From assembly GCF_900129505.1 (NCBI RefSeq), contig NZ_LT670818.1:4187001-4251000 (forward strand): a DNA stretch of 64,000 nt, in the 5' to 3' direction. The first letter of the stretch is position 1, and every line of letters begins with the position of its first letter. The notes under the pieces are model-generated. The model ran no database searches. It was not told where the DNA came from and was given only the letters and a program-made list of their open reading frames with translations. Of the stretch, positions 55,694 to 64,000 are shown one piece after another. A program made the translations under genes and the position numbers. This DNA comes from Bradyrhizobium erythrophlei (lineage in GTDB: Bacteria > Pseudomonadota > Alphaproteobacteria > Rhizobiales > Xanthobacteraceae).

Positions 55694-57039
55694 ATGGTCG
55701 AGATGAGAAAAGAGACCGATAGCCTCGGAGTGGTCGAGGTGCCGGCGGACAAGCTGTGGGGGGCGCAGACCCAGCGCTCGCTCGAACACTTTAGCATCGG
55801 CAAGGATCTGATCCCTCGCGAGATGATCAGCTCCTACGCCACCCTGAAGAAGGCCGCGGCCACCGCGAATCACGCGAGTAAGCGGCTTGACGATCAACGA
55901 TACAAACTGATCGTTCAGACCTGTGACGAGATTCTCGCCGGCCGGCACCACGACATGTTTCCCTTGCATGTCTGGATGACCGGCAGCGGTACGCAGTTCA
56001 ACATGAACGTCAACGAAGTGATCTCCAACCGTTGCTGCCAGCTCGCAGGGACCCCTCTTGGCGGCCATGCCCCGGTGCATCCCAACGATCACGTCAACAT
56101 GGCGCAGTCGTCGAATGACACGTTTCCATCGGCCATGTATATCGCCGCAGCCGTCAACGCGAAGCAGCGTCTCATGCCTGCGGTTTTCGCGTTGCGCGAC
56201 GCCATCGCCACGAAATCAGAAGCGTGGAACGACGTCGTAAAGATTGGGCGCACGCACATGCAGGACGCCACCCCGCTGACGTTGGGACAGGAATGGTCTG
56301 GCTACACCGGAATGTTGTCGGACGATCTGGACCGGATCGAAACAGCCCTGCAAGGCGTGTATCGCCTAGCACTCGGTGGCACGGCGGTCGGAACCGGCAT
56401 CAATTCGGCACCGGGCTTTGCCGAATCGGCGGCTGCCGAGATTGCCAAGCTGACCGGGCTGCCGTTTATCACCGCGCCGAACAAGTTCACCGTGCAGGGC
56501 TGTCATGCGGACCGCGCGCCGGATTTGCGGAATTGGAAATCCCGAAGAATGAGCCGGGCTCCTCGATCATGCCGGGCAAGGTCAATCCGACCCAGTGTGA
56601 AGCGCTGACAATGATTGCCGTGCAAGTTATGGCCAATGACGTCGCGGTAGGCTTCGGTGGCGCGGGCGGCTACCTCGAGATGAACGTCTACAAACCGCTG
56701 ATGATCTTCAACATCACTCACTCCATCACGATCATGACCGACGGCTGTGTGAACTTCCGAAGGTTCCTGATCGAGGGTACCAAGCCCAACCTGAAGAAAA
56801 TCAACGAATATGTCGAGCGTTCGCTGATGCTCGTCACGGCACTTTCCCCTGTCATCGGCTACGACAAGGCGTCGAAAATCGCCCACTACGCCATGGACAA
56901 TGATCTCACATTGAAAGCTGCGGCATTGAAACTTGGCTTCGTCACGGAAGCCGAGTTCGATCGGGTCGTCGATCCGAAGAAGATGGTGAAGCCCTATGTC
57001 GCAACTGATGCATCCGCCAACAGCGCGGCCTGCGCGTAG
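55694..57039 (+). pseudogene. fumC: Class II fumarase, internal deletion and frameshift
   Basis: A fumarate hydratase gene (fumarate to L-malate) that reads normally from ATG 55694 (site AGGAGA) through [54 protein letters not shown] to NKFTVQG at about 56500. In intact FumC about 28 residues then lead to the [11 protein letters not shown] segment; here that segment follows immediately, in another frame. So roughly 80-90 bp are missing, and the rest (signature [15 protein letters not shown] and C-terminus) is out of frame. The lost helix belongs to the central core of the tetramer, so activity is very unlikely. A deletion this size is not a base-call error. Confidence 0.85.
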
Positions 57040-57124
57040 ACGGAGCAAGTTGGAGCCGTGCCGACCGGCTCGGGGCGGCTCCACGAATAGTTCAACCCTG
57101 ACAGATGGATTGAGGGAAGCTTCG

Positions 57125-58261
57125 ATGGCGATGGATGAGCGATCAACCTTGTCCTCGTTTCAGTCAGACGAAAAAAGCATCGATGTGGTTAACCAGCTGG
57201 CGGCCAATCCCACCGGCGTGGATATGGATCGCGTGGTTTCCGCAGTGCGACTGATCGAGGATGTCGAGGCTGGCAGGGTTGTACCAGGAGCCGCAATGGA
57301 GATGATCGGCGCGATCTCACGGGCGCCGCCGGCTCCGACATGGCTTTTCATCCTCGCAGCTGCGGCAGGCGCGGTGGCGCTGGCCGCGATCTTCGGTGTC
57401 GGGCATTTCGCTCCTGCGATCTTGATCTTCGTGAGCGCGGGGTGCGGCGCCTTGCTGCGTCGCGGTTTGGCGAGTTTGAGCCAGAACGTTTTCGTCCAGC
57501 CGTCCTGTGCGGTGCTCCTCGCGGGCTTGGTCGGCGCGCTCGCGGCTCGTTATGATCTCAGTTCGTCGCTGCGCCTTGTTGCGGTCTGCCCGTGCATGGT
57601 CCTGGTGCCGGGACCGCATCTTCTCAACAGCGCGTTGGACTTTATCAATGGCCGAATTCATCTCGGCGCCGCCCGCCTGATCTATGCGGGGCTTATAGTT
57701 GTGGCGATCTCGGTGGGATTGCTTTTTGGACTTGCGGTTATCGGCGTCTCGCTCCCGGCTGATGCGCCCGGCAGGGCCGTCCCGATCTGGCAGGACGTGA
57801 TCGCTGCCGGCATCGCCGTTGCCGCTTACAGCGTGTTCTTTTCCACACCGCTCAACATGCTGCCATGGCCTGTGGCGGTGGGCATGCTCGCCCACGGACT
57901 GCGCTGGGCGATACTGACCTTGCTCGGCTTCGCCGCCCCCGTCGGCGCCGGTGTCGCTTGTGTTGTCGTCGGGCTGATCCTGACGCCCGTCTCACGCCGT
58001 AGTCACATGCCGTTTGCGGCGATCGGGTTTGCCTCCGTCGTTTCGATGGTGCCGGGCGTTTACCTGTTCAGAATGGTGAGCGGTCTTGTGCAAATCGGAA
58101 GCGGCTCGCAGACCACGTTGCAACTGATAGGTGCGACAACTTCCGACGGCATGATTGCCGTAATGATCATATTGGCGATGAGCTTCGGCCTCATCATTCC
58201 AAAAACGTTAATCGACTTCATTGGCGAGAGATCACTGGAGAGCCTGTGCAATGATAGATGA
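57125..58261 (+). CDS. Threonine/serine exporter-like protein (ThrE, DUF1212/DUF3815)
   Basis: A 378-residue membrane protein with about ten helices in two domains. The segment [20 protein letters not shown] and the helices from [20 protein letters not shown] match the end of DUF1212; [19 protein letters not shown] through [20 protein letters not shown] match the second domain. The ThrE N-terminal region before the first domain looks shortened by several dozen residues, so it may be 5'-truncated. Start chosen at ATG 57125. It would export small amino acids if functional. Confidence 0.75.
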   Translation: MAMDERSTLSSFQSDEKSIDVVNQLAANPTGVDMDRVVSAVRLIEDVEAGRVVPGAAMEMIGAISRAPPAPTWLFILAAAAGAVALAAIFGVGHFAPAILIFVSAGCGALLRRGLASLSQNVFVQPSCAVLLAGLVGALAARYDLSSSLRLVAVCPCMVLVPGPHLLNSALDFINGRIHLGAARLIYAGLIVVAISVGLLFGLAVIGVSLPADAPGRAVPIWQDVIAAGIAVAAYSVFFSTPLNMLPWPVAVGMLAHGLRWAILTLLGFAAPVGAGVACVVVGLILTPVSRRSHMPFAAIGFASVVSMVPGVYLFRMVSGLVQIGSGSQTTLQLIGATTSDGMIAVMIILAMSFGLIIPKTLIDFIGERSLESLCNDR

Positions 58262-58299
58262 TGCACGGCAACCCGGCGGCGAGGGGGCCTCCCGCGCTT

Positions 58300-58434
58300 G
58301 CGATCGACGCGGTCACTTGCTGCGAAGCTTCTGACCACGGTGCTCAGCCTGACGGCCGGCAGCGCCGACATCATCAGTTTTCTTGGGCTCGGCGGCTGTT
58401 CACCGTTGGCCATTGTGTTGACCGGCTAAGGATT
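58300..58434 (+). pseudogene. Remnant of DUF1275 (YoaK-like) membrane protein
   Basis: In one frame the segment reads KLLTTVLSLTAGSADIISFL followed by GLGG, the first helix of the DUF1275 family, whose next residues are usually L-F-T-A-H. Here the frame changes at that point and the rest is missing before the FUSC gene begins at 58442. Only about 40 codons remain; no function. Confidence 0.45.
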
Positions 58435-58441
58435 ACGCGGG

Positions 58442-60286
58442 ATGGCAAAGACTTACCATCTGCATCGGCTGGCGCGATCTGTTCGCGTCTGGCGCGCGGC
58501 AATCGCGTCACAGATGCCGCGACCATGCTGGCCGACGGAAGCGTTCAGCGCGGCGCGGCTCGCACTGACATCCGTGGGGGCAATCTACCTAGCCATGCTG
58601 CTGGAACTCGATCGGCCGGAATGGGCGGGTTGGACCGTGCTGTCCGTCTCCCTCGTGACGCGCGCCAGTTCGCTGCAGAAGAGTCTGTGGCGGGCTGTCA
58701 GCAGCATCATCGGATGTGGCATCGCGCTCGCGCTGACCGCGAATTTCGCCCAGTCTACGCTCGCCTTCGATGCCGCCGTCGCGTTGTGGCTCGCCTTGTT
58801 GACGGTACCTGCGAGCATGGAGCGCGGGCAGCGGTCGTATGGCTTCGCCCTTATGGGCTACACGGTGCCAATTGTGACGCTGGCCAATTTGGATCAGCCT
58901 AGCCTGGTCTTCCAAGTGGCGGTCGACCGGTGCTCGACGCTGCTGCTGGGCATCGCCTGCGCCCACGCTTCGTCGGTTCTGGTTGCCGCTGGCGTGCGCG
59001 AGGTCAGCAGCAGCCTTGCCGACCGGCTGGACGCCACGGCGACGGCGTGCGGCGAGTGGCTGCGGGCTGTCCAACGCGGCGGCAACGTACCCGAACCTCC
59101 CGTCTCCCAGGTTCTGGCGCTGGATCTCGCGGTGGCTGACGCGTTCACCGAACAACCGTCGCTGCAGACCGGCCGACGCGCCGTGAACGACGCGCCAACC
59201 CGCCTGTTGCACCTGCTCGCCGTCGGTCTGCTGGAGCGCAGGCTGGGGCCGCGGGATGGCAGCGAGACCAGCGAGCTCTTGGGAAACCATTTCGCCGACT
59301 GGGGCCGGCAGTTGCCGCGAATCCGGTCGGCCAGCCTGCTGCTGCGGGAGGGGCGGCGGGTCGGCAACCGCCGCACCCCCGTTCGACTGCTTTCGATCGA
59401 CAGAGATGGACGACAGGCCTTCAACAACGCGATACGAACCGCCGTGGCGGTCTCCTTAGCCAATGGCTTCTGGTATGCGTCCGGTTGGCCGTCGGGGTCA
59501 GGCGCGGTAACCTGGACAGCCGTCGCGTCGATACTCCTGGCCGCGCGCCCCAGCCCAACCATCGCGACGCGAAACTTTCTCGTCGGAGCTGCGCTGGCCG
59601 CCGTCGTCGGCGTTGTGGTGCATTACAGTGTCTTGACGACAAGCGGCATTTTTCCCTTGTTGGCGGTGGTGCTCCTGCCGGTGTGCATGCTGGCGGCGCT
59701 GGGGCGTTCGGACGCGCGCGCGGTATCCGGCGGCGGTTACGGCCTCGTGGTGTTGGGCATCATCGGACCGACCAATGTCATGCAATATCAGTTGGACGCG
59801 ACGCTGAATGACGTGGTGGCGGACCTGCTGGGTCTGTGGCTGGCGGTGATCGCGTTCTCCGCACTGCCGCCACCGGCATCCGCTTCTACACGGCGCTCGC
59901 GCGCCAGGCGACGGATGGCCAAGGGCTTTCTTGCCAGCGTTTGTGCGCCGGACTTTCTGCGCCCAGACACGGATCGCTGGCTCGCGCGAATGTTCGACCG
60001 GCTCACCCAGGTTGGCGACGAAGACGGCGCCATCAACGGTGGCCAGGCGCTGCTGCTAGCCGGCCTGCTGGGTTTGGCGCTCCGGCGCGAGGATCCCGAT
60101 CTCGGGCGTCAGGTAGGCGCGGTCGTGCGGGCGCAAGGCCTGAAGGCCGGTTCCACCTTAAGACAGTTAGTCAGCAATGTGGACTGCACGACGCGCCAGC
60201 ATGACCGAATCGTTGCCTTGTCGTTGCTCATCGGCGCGGGCGAACTGGAACTCTGGCCCGACCTTGCGGGAGAGCAGGTGCAGTGA
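58442..60286 (+). CDS. FUSC-family aromatic-acid exporter (AaeB-like)
   Basis: A 614-residue inner-membrane protein with two sets of helices separated by a cytoplasmic domain. The first set covers about residues 35-165 (SVGAIYLAMLLELDRPEWAG, VPIVTLANLDQPSLVF), the second about 335-475 (GSGAVTWTAVASILLAARPS, GYGLVVLGIIGPTNVMQYQL). AaeB-type proteins export hydroxylated aromatic acids with a membrane fusion protein. It is followed with 4-base overlap by the small DUF1656 protein and then the fusion protein, forming an aaeB-aaeX-aaeA-like operon. Confidence 0.88.
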   Translation: MAKTYHLHRLARSVRVWRAAIASQMPRPCWPTEAFSAARLALTSVGAIYLAMLLELDRPEWAGWTVLSVSLVTRASSLQKSLWRAVSSIIGCGIALALTANFAQSTLAFDAAVALWLALLTVPASMERGQRSYGFALMGYTVPIVTLANLDQPSLVFQVAVDRCSTLLLGIACAHASSVLVAAGVREVSSSLADRLDATATACGEWLRAVQRGGNVPEPPVSQVLALDLAVADAFTEQPSLQTGRRAVNDAPTRLLHLLAVGLLERRLGPRDGSETSELLGNHFADWGRQLPRIRSASLLLREGRRVGNRRTPVRLLSIDRDGRQAFNNAIRTAVAVSLANGFWYASGWPSGSGAVTWTAVASILLAARPSPTIATRNFLVGAALAAVVGVVVHYSVLTTSGIFPLLAVVLLPVCMLAALGRSDARAVSGGGYGLVVLGIIGPTNVMQYQLDATLNDVVADLLGLWLAVIAFSALPPPASASTRRSRARRRMAKGFLASVCAPDFLRPDTDRWLARMFDRLTQVGDEDGAINGGQALLLAGLLGLALRREDPDLGRQVGAVVRAQGLKAGSTLRQLVSNVDCTTRQHDRIVALSLLIGAGELELWPDLAGEQVQ

Positions 60287-60498
60287 TCCCTTTGCGCGAA
60301 ATCGATCTGCTCGGCGTGTTCGTCAGCCCGGCTTTGATCTGTCTGGCTGTGGCATTGATCCTCTCGCTCATCTTGCGGCGTCTTCTAGACAAAACCGACA
60401 TCAACCGCTTCGTATGGAATCGCGCCTTGTTTGACCTGAGCCTGTTGATCGTGATGACCGCCCTATTTATCCTGTCGCTCCGTTTCGGTGGGACGTAA
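60283..60498 (+). CDS. DUF1656 small membrane protein (AaeX-like)
   Basis: A 71-residue protein with two membrane helices (FVSPALICLAVALILSLILR and ALFDLSLLIVMTALFILSLR) separated by KTDINRFVWNRALF, as in AaeX. It uses a GTG start that overlaps the AaeB-like stop. Such proteins are fixed companions of FUSC/HlyD efflux pairs; their exact job is unknown. Confidence 0.88.
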   Translation: MIPLREIDLLGVFVSPALICLAVALILSLILRRLLDKTDINRFVWNRALFDLSLLIVMTALFILSLRFGGT

Positions 60499-60500
60499 CG

Positions 60501-61469
60501 ATGCCAACGCGCCCGTGGGTGCCGCCAGCAGCATTCAATTTCGTCGCTACGCTAATCATGTTTGGCGCTGCGATCGGCCTCGCCTGGATGGCATGGAATT
60601 ACTACGAATATGCGCCGTGGACACGGGATGGACGGGTGCGGGTTTACACCATCCAGCTGGCACCCGAGGTGTCGGGCACAGTTGTTTCGTTACCCATCAA
60701 AGATACCCAGTTTGTGCACAAGGGCGACGTGCTGTTTCAGATCGATCCTCGCGACTACCAGAACAAACTTAAGGAGGCGACCGGACGGGTGGCGCAGACC
60801 AAGGCACAGGCAGACTATCTGGGAGCGGAGGCGACACGTCGGTCCCAGCTGTCGGACCTCGCCGTGTCAGCTGAACAGCGGCAGAACGCCATCGGCATCG
60901 CCCAGGCCGCAAACGCTGCGATGCAGGAGGCAAACGGCGCCCTTGATCAGGCGAGGCTCGACCTGGAGCGCACCACCGTCCGCTCACCCGTGAATGGCTG
61001 GATCTCGGATTTGATCCTGCAACAAGGAGGCTTCGCCAAGGCCGGCCAGCCGGCGGTGACGGTCGTGAATGCAGACAGCTTCTACGTGGTCGGGTATTTC
61101 GAGGAAACCCAGCTGCCGCGCATTCGGTTCGGCGACAGCGCGCAGATGGTGCTGATGGGCTATCCAGACCGGCCAGCGCGGGGGCATGTCGCGGGTTTTG
61201 GCCACGGCATCAGCGTTGCGGACGCTGCGCCCGGCGTGCAAGGCCTTCCGTCGGTGAACCCGGTTTTCACTTGGGTCCGCCTTGCGCAACGCATTCCGAT
61301 CCGGGTGGAGCTGGACGACGTACCATGCCCGATCATGCTGTCAGCGGGCATGACGGCGACCGTCTCGATCCAGGGCGGAAAGGCAGGACAAGCCGATGTT
61401 CATCGCCAGTCAAGTGCCCGACGCGGATCGGATGCAGCCCAAACGTGCGAACAAACAGGGCGGAATTGA
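60501..61469 (+). CDS. HlyD/EmrA-family membrane fusion protein (AaeA-like)
   Basis: A 322-residue periplasmic adaptor with one N-terminal membrane helix (LIMFGAAIGLAWMAWNYYEY). YAPWTRDGRVRVYTIQLAPE is typical of AaeA. The lipoyl half-motifs GTVVSLPIKDTQFVHKGDVL and TTVRSPVNGWISDLILQQGG flank a short coiled coil. The C-terminal tail after VSIQGG is unusual and basic, possibly altered. It ends the efflux operon, 2 bases after the aaeX-like gene. Confidence 0.88.
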   Translation: MPTRPWVPPAAFNFVATLIMFGAAIGLAWMAWNYYEYAPWTRDGRVRVYTIQLAPEVSGTVVSLPIKDTQFVHKGDVLFQIDPRDYQNKLKEATGRVAQTKAQADYLGAEATRRSQLSDLAVSAEQRQNAIGIAQAANAAMQEANGALDQARLDLERTTVRSPVNGWISDLILQQGGFAKAGQPAVTVVNADSFYVVGYFEETQLPRIRFGDSAQMVLMGYPDRPARGHVAGFGHGISVADAAPGVQGLPSVNPVFTWVRLAQRIPIRVELDDVPCPIMLSAGMTATVSIQGGKAGQADVHRQSSARRGSDAAQTCEQTGRN

Positions 61470-61597
61470 CGAACGACGGTTCACCACACCCGCCGTGCAA
61501 AAATACGGACGATCCTTCCGGCCCACGTAATGCCCAGCCGATGACCGTCGCGCGGTCGCGGAACAATGGCACCTCCCGATCGCGAGAAGGGATAAGT

Positions 61598-61663
61598 CAT
61601 TGGGCTTAAGGGATGACTTAATATTAGGGGCGACTTAAGGGCGGACTTAAAGGGGTGACTTAG
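61598..61663. repeat. Cluster of GACTTA-type short repeats
   Basis: The hexamer GACTTA occurs at 61615, 61632, 61644 and 61657, spaced 17, 12 and 13 bases, each preceded by a G-rich spacer; a related CTTAAGG lies at about 61605. It sits between the efflux operon and the IS630 element. Function unknown. Confidence 0.5.
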
Positions 61664-61740
61664 CCCCCGGGCGCCGGTAGAGCAGTTTGCGCTCAGGAGG
61701 CTGCGACTTTCGCTCGCCGGTCGCCAAACGCCTTGAGTGA

Positions 61741-62881
61741 TACCAACGGGCCCAAACACTGACTCATTTTTGGGATTCCCAAATCAGGGAAACTCTGACT
61801 CGATGCTGGCTCTTTGAGAGGAGCGGCATCGATGGGAGCGGCGATTTCGATCACCCGGTTTGATCTTACGGCTCGGGAACTTCGCAAGGCGGCGAGTGGG
61901 GAAAAGGATGGTGCGGTGTCACGGCGGATGCTGGCACTTGCGCTGGTGCTCGACGGCATGGACCGCAAGACGGCGGCCGAAACCTGCGGCATGGATCGAC
62001 AGACCTTGCGGGACTGGGTGCATCGTTACAACGCCGAGGGACTGGCTGGGCTTCGCAATCTCACACCGCCAGGCCCTGGATCGAAGCTCACGGCACAGCA
62101 GCAGGCCGAATTGGCTGAGCTTGTCGAGGCCGGCCCCGATCCGGCGCGGCACGGAGTGGTGCGTTGGCGGTGGATCGATCTGCGCGACGAATTGCAGCGG
62201 CGCTTCGGTGTCGCGCTCCACGAGCGTTCGGTCGGGAAGGTTCTGGCCAAGCTCGGTTACCGCAGGCTGTCGGTAAGGCCCCGCCACCCGCAGGCCGACG
62301 AAAAAGCCCAGGAGGCGTTTAAAAAAACTTCGCCACGACAGTCACGGCGCAGCTCCTCGACCACGCCAAAGACAAGCCGATCGAAATCTGGTTCCAAGAC
62401 GAGGCCCGGATCGGCCAGCAGGGCACGCTAACCCGCGTCTGGGCCAAGCGTGGAACGAGGCCCCGCGCGACCAACGCTACGACTGGGCCTATCTGTTCGG
62501 CGCCGCCTGTCCGCAACGTCGCGTCGCCGCAGGCCTGGTCATGCCGGCGGCGAACGCCGAGACCATGTCGCTGCATCTCATCGCCATCGGCCGCATGGTC
62601 GCCACAGGTAGCCACGCCGCCCTCGTCCTCGACGGCGCGGGCTATCACATCGCTGCCGCACTCACCATCCCCGACAACGTCACCCTCGTGCACTTGCCGG
62701 CCTACGCCCCTGAACTCAATCCAATCGAAAACGTCTGGGAATATCTGCGCGGCAACAAACTCGCGATCACCGTCTTCGACGACTACGACGACATCGTCGA
62801 TAAAGCCTGCGCAGCATGGAACTTCTTCGCAGACGATCCAAATCGATCATGGGCAACGGTCAATCCTTAGGGCCGTTGGTA
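61741..62881 (+). mobile_element. IS630-family insertion sequence
   Basis: About 1.14 kb bounded by TA at both ends (61741-61742 and 62880-62881), the expected duplicated target of IS630/Tc1-type elements. Inverted ends read CCAACGGGCCCAAA at the left and, as reverse complement, CCAACGGCCCTAAG at the right. It contains one transposase gene with lesions. The right end abuts the stop codon of a zinc-ribbon remnant. Confidence 0.8.
61832..62870 (+). pseudogene. IS630-family transposase, frameshifted
   Basis: The N-terminal part (helix-turn-helix, AETCGMDRQTLRDWVHRYNA; linker LSVRPRHPQADEKAQEAF) runs in frame to an A7 tract at 62321-62327, after which the DDE domain continues one frame back (FATTVTAQLLDHAKDKPIEI, then WFQDEARIG with the first catalytic Asp/Glu region). 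This may be a programmed -1 shift known in this family. A second shift near 62461-62473 interrupts it again before YDWAYLFGAACPQRR, AALVLDGAGYH (second Asp) and LPAYAPELNPIENVWEY (third Glu). The second break makes it probably inactive. Confidence 0.78.
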
Positions 62882-63022
62882 TTAGACCGGGGTGACGAAG
62901 CTCTGGGTGCTCCGGCATCGCCTGCATTCATAAATGTGATGCACGAAGCCCGGCTTTTCCTCCTCGGTGAATGAAAACAGCATCTACTTCCCGCATTTGA
63001 CGCAGGTGGCCTCTTTCGGGAG
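62882..63022 (-). pseudogene. Zinc-ribbon protein remnant with nonsense codon
   Basis: On the minus strand LPKEATCVKCGK is followed by TAG (62984-62986) and then MLFSFTEEEKPGFVHHIYEC with RRC just after. The two C-x-x-C pairs spaced by about 25 residues form a small zinc ribbon, broken by the stop. No start codon remains upstream. The 3' end touches the IS630 right end, so the element inserted directly beside it. Confidence 0.5.
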
Positions 63023-63026
63023 CGTA

Positions 63027-63173
63027 TTACTCGCGTGTCACCCTATTGCAACTGAAGCATCGGAAAACGAACACAGCTGGTTTTTGTCCGATTGGGGGAA
63101 GCATACCGAGGTAAAGCATTTGCGCGCCGCAGCCTTCGCAGATTCGAACCTTGGCTTGCTCCGAATCACCCAT
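63027..63173 (-). CDS. 48-residue zinc-ribbon protein
   Basis: A short intact frame starting MGDSEQAKVRICEGCGAQML and ending FRCFSCNRVTRE. Two C-x-x-C pairs (CEGC and CFSC) about 25 residues apart suggest one bound zinc. Similar 45-60-residue ribbons are common hypothetical proteins in Bradyrhizobium. No strong ribosome site was seen. The function is unknown, perhaps nucleic-acid or protein binding. Confidence 0.6.
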   Translation of the reverse strand: MGDSEQAKVRICEGCGAQMLYLGMLPPIGQKPAVFVFRCFSCNRVTRE

Positions 63174-63263
63174 GCTCGAATCATTAGGCTATGCGACCGC
63201 CACCGCTGCACGAAAACCGTCAGTCAACATGAAAAACAGAACAGGGTGTTACGGATTGAGTCC

Positions 63264-63491
63264 TCACACGACGTGTCGGTTCAACGCCCGCAGCATGCCG
63301 ACGCGCGCATGCAACAGCGGGCCTCGATCTTCCGCCGCCATGATTAGGGCCTCGGTCGCCGCCTGCCACTTAGGGAGGTTCTGCTCGCCCTTCGGCAGCT
63401 TCATGATGTAGGCGGCAGCCTCATCGAGGGTTAGAAGTTGCCGGCCTTTTGGCAGCGCGATCGGATCCTCGAACGCGCGCGACCACGGCAT
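63264..63491 (-). CDS. Conserved-looking hypothetical protein
   Basis: A 75-residue protein (RAFEDPIALPKGRQLLTLDE, AAAYIMKLPKGEQNLPKWQA, TEALIMAAEDRGPLLHARVG) with mostly helical composition, no signal peptide and no membrane helix. This pattern of I-M-K-L-P-K and A-A-E-x-R-G-P-L is known from small rhizobial hypothetical proteins. It could be real and cytosolic; no function known. Confidence 0.65.
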   Translation of the reverse strand: MPWSRAFEDPIALPKGRQLLTLDEAAAYIMKLPKGEQNLPKWQAATEALIMAAEDRGPLLHARVGMLRALNRHVV

Positions 63492-63515
63492 CAGGCAAAT
63501 GCACCGTACTTATCG

Positions 63516-63854
63516 CTAGTCCTTCGGCAGTTTTCGGACATCCTGTTGGTCTTGGAGGCACGTCAGCAACTCGACGTAGCTCGGCGTAATCAAACCAGAG
63601 GTACCGCTGACCGATTCAAGGCACATTTTTTGGTCGGATGGTTGAAATTGCGACCACTGCGTTTGAAGCTGAGCCTTGGCCGCCTTCTCCTCATCTGAAC
63701 ACCTCTTGATCGTGGCGTCCAATCCGGCATTGGGATCGAATGCGGCTTCGCTGTCGTCCTTGCACCCGCGCTCGATGTTGAAGTTTGGAACATTATCCGC
63801 GACCGCAACGATCAGCGACGATGACAGGGCCAGGGCCGAGAAGGAAATCAACAT
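63516..63854 (-). CDS. Secreted cysteine-containing hypothetical protein
   Basis: A 112-residue protein with a signal peptide (LISFSALALSSSLIVAVADN). The mature part carries four cysteines: ERGCKDDSEAAFDPN, TIKRCSDEEKAAKAQLQTQW, KMCLESV and LLTCLQDQQDVRK. It has good ribosome site AGGAGAAA before ATG 63854. The K-R-C-x-x-D-E-x-x-A-K and L-x-W-x-x-F motifs resemble small periplasmic proteins of Bradyrhizobium; the function is unknown. Confidence 0.68.
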   Translation of the reverse strand: MLISFSALALSSSLIVAVADNVPNFNIERGCKDDSEAAFDPNAGLDATIKRCSDEEKAAKAQLQTQWSQFQPSDQKMCLESVSGTSGLITPSYVELLTCLQDQQDVRKLPKD

Positions 63855-64000
63855 GACTTTTCTCCTAGTGGGCGAGGCGAACCACAAACGCTACGCCGAG
63901 TGGTTTGGGCGCGCAAGCCGCGCTCGGCGTGCGGGGTGGACGCCGGTTGCAATTGTGGGGCGGGTGGTGGCGCACTTCGAGGCGCACCCGAATGATCGGG

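Noticed and set aside
62967..63347. 126-codon plus-strand frame
   Set aside because: Opposite to the two zinc-ribbon genes, which have conserved cysteine pairs; no support for the plus-strand product.

Overview
The window is high-GC alphaproteobacterial DNA, most like Bradyrhizobium or a close Nitrobacteraceae relative. This rests on gapR, the malonate decarboxylase operon, BA14K-type and small zinc-ribbon proteins, malonate-type AEC carriers, and short intergenic repeats with the core CTTCTGGCGCAAAGCGG. No rRNA, tRNA or CRISPR array was seen. Much of the window reads as an accessory metabolic region, with a tyrosine recombinase near the left end, an IS630-family element near the right end, and an unusual number of broken genes.

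Layout. 0-2.4 kb: end of a histidine kinase, an integrase whose 5' leader is duplicated, and gapR with a terminator. 2.4-19.5 kb: an MHS-type symporter, then two peptide/nickel-type (Opp/Dpp) ABC importers enclosing a beta-lactamase-fold amide hydrolase, an N-carbamoyl-D-amino-acid hydrolase and a cyclic-amidohydrolase-like enzyme. This looks like uptake plus hydrolysis of amides, ureides or small peptides. 19.6-22.3 kb: a scar of gene remnants (molybdenum hydroxylase tail, EmrA-like fragment, sensor kinase lacking its N-terminus). 22.3-29.4 kb: a complete malonate decarboxylase operon (mdcACDEGBFH in transcription order) on the minus strand. 29.5-34.4 kb: peroxide and stress genes (catalase-like peroxidase with cytochrome b561, Ohr, MBL-fold and alpha/beta hydrolases, small secreted proteins). 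34.7-42.7 kb: a sensor kinase, a SnoaL-like protein, and two tandem ~950-990-residue regulators (winged helix, NTPase, helical repeats) preceded by a stand-alone winged-helix gene.

43.0-48.7 kb: a plus-strand catabolic operon with an AEC carrier, an MmgE/PrpD protein, a CoA-ester lyase, a MaoC hydratase and a CoA-transferase. The last three match the itaconate pathway trio (CoA-transferase, itaconyl-CoA hydratase, citramalyl-CoA lyase), which would yield pyruvate and acetyl-CoA. 48.8-57.0 kb: a respiratory and central-carbon block with a pyruvate:quinone oxidoreductase (frameshifted), a cyanide-insensitive-type bd oxidase, malate:quinone oxidoreductase and class II fumarase (internal deletion). 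57.1-61.5 kb: a ThrE-like exporter and an AaeB/AaeX/AaeA-like aromatic-acid efflux set. 61.7-64.0 kb: the IS630 element and small conserved-looking genes, including a 48-residue zinc-ribbon protein and the remnant of a second one.

Together the intact parts suggest growth on small acids (malonate, itaconate-like C5 acids, amides) feeding acetyl-CoA, pyruvate and C4 acids into quinone-linked oxidation. Ten or so lesions (frameshifts, deletions, truncations) show that parts of the region are decaying, or that the assembly has errors. The larger deletions cannot be explained by single-base errors.
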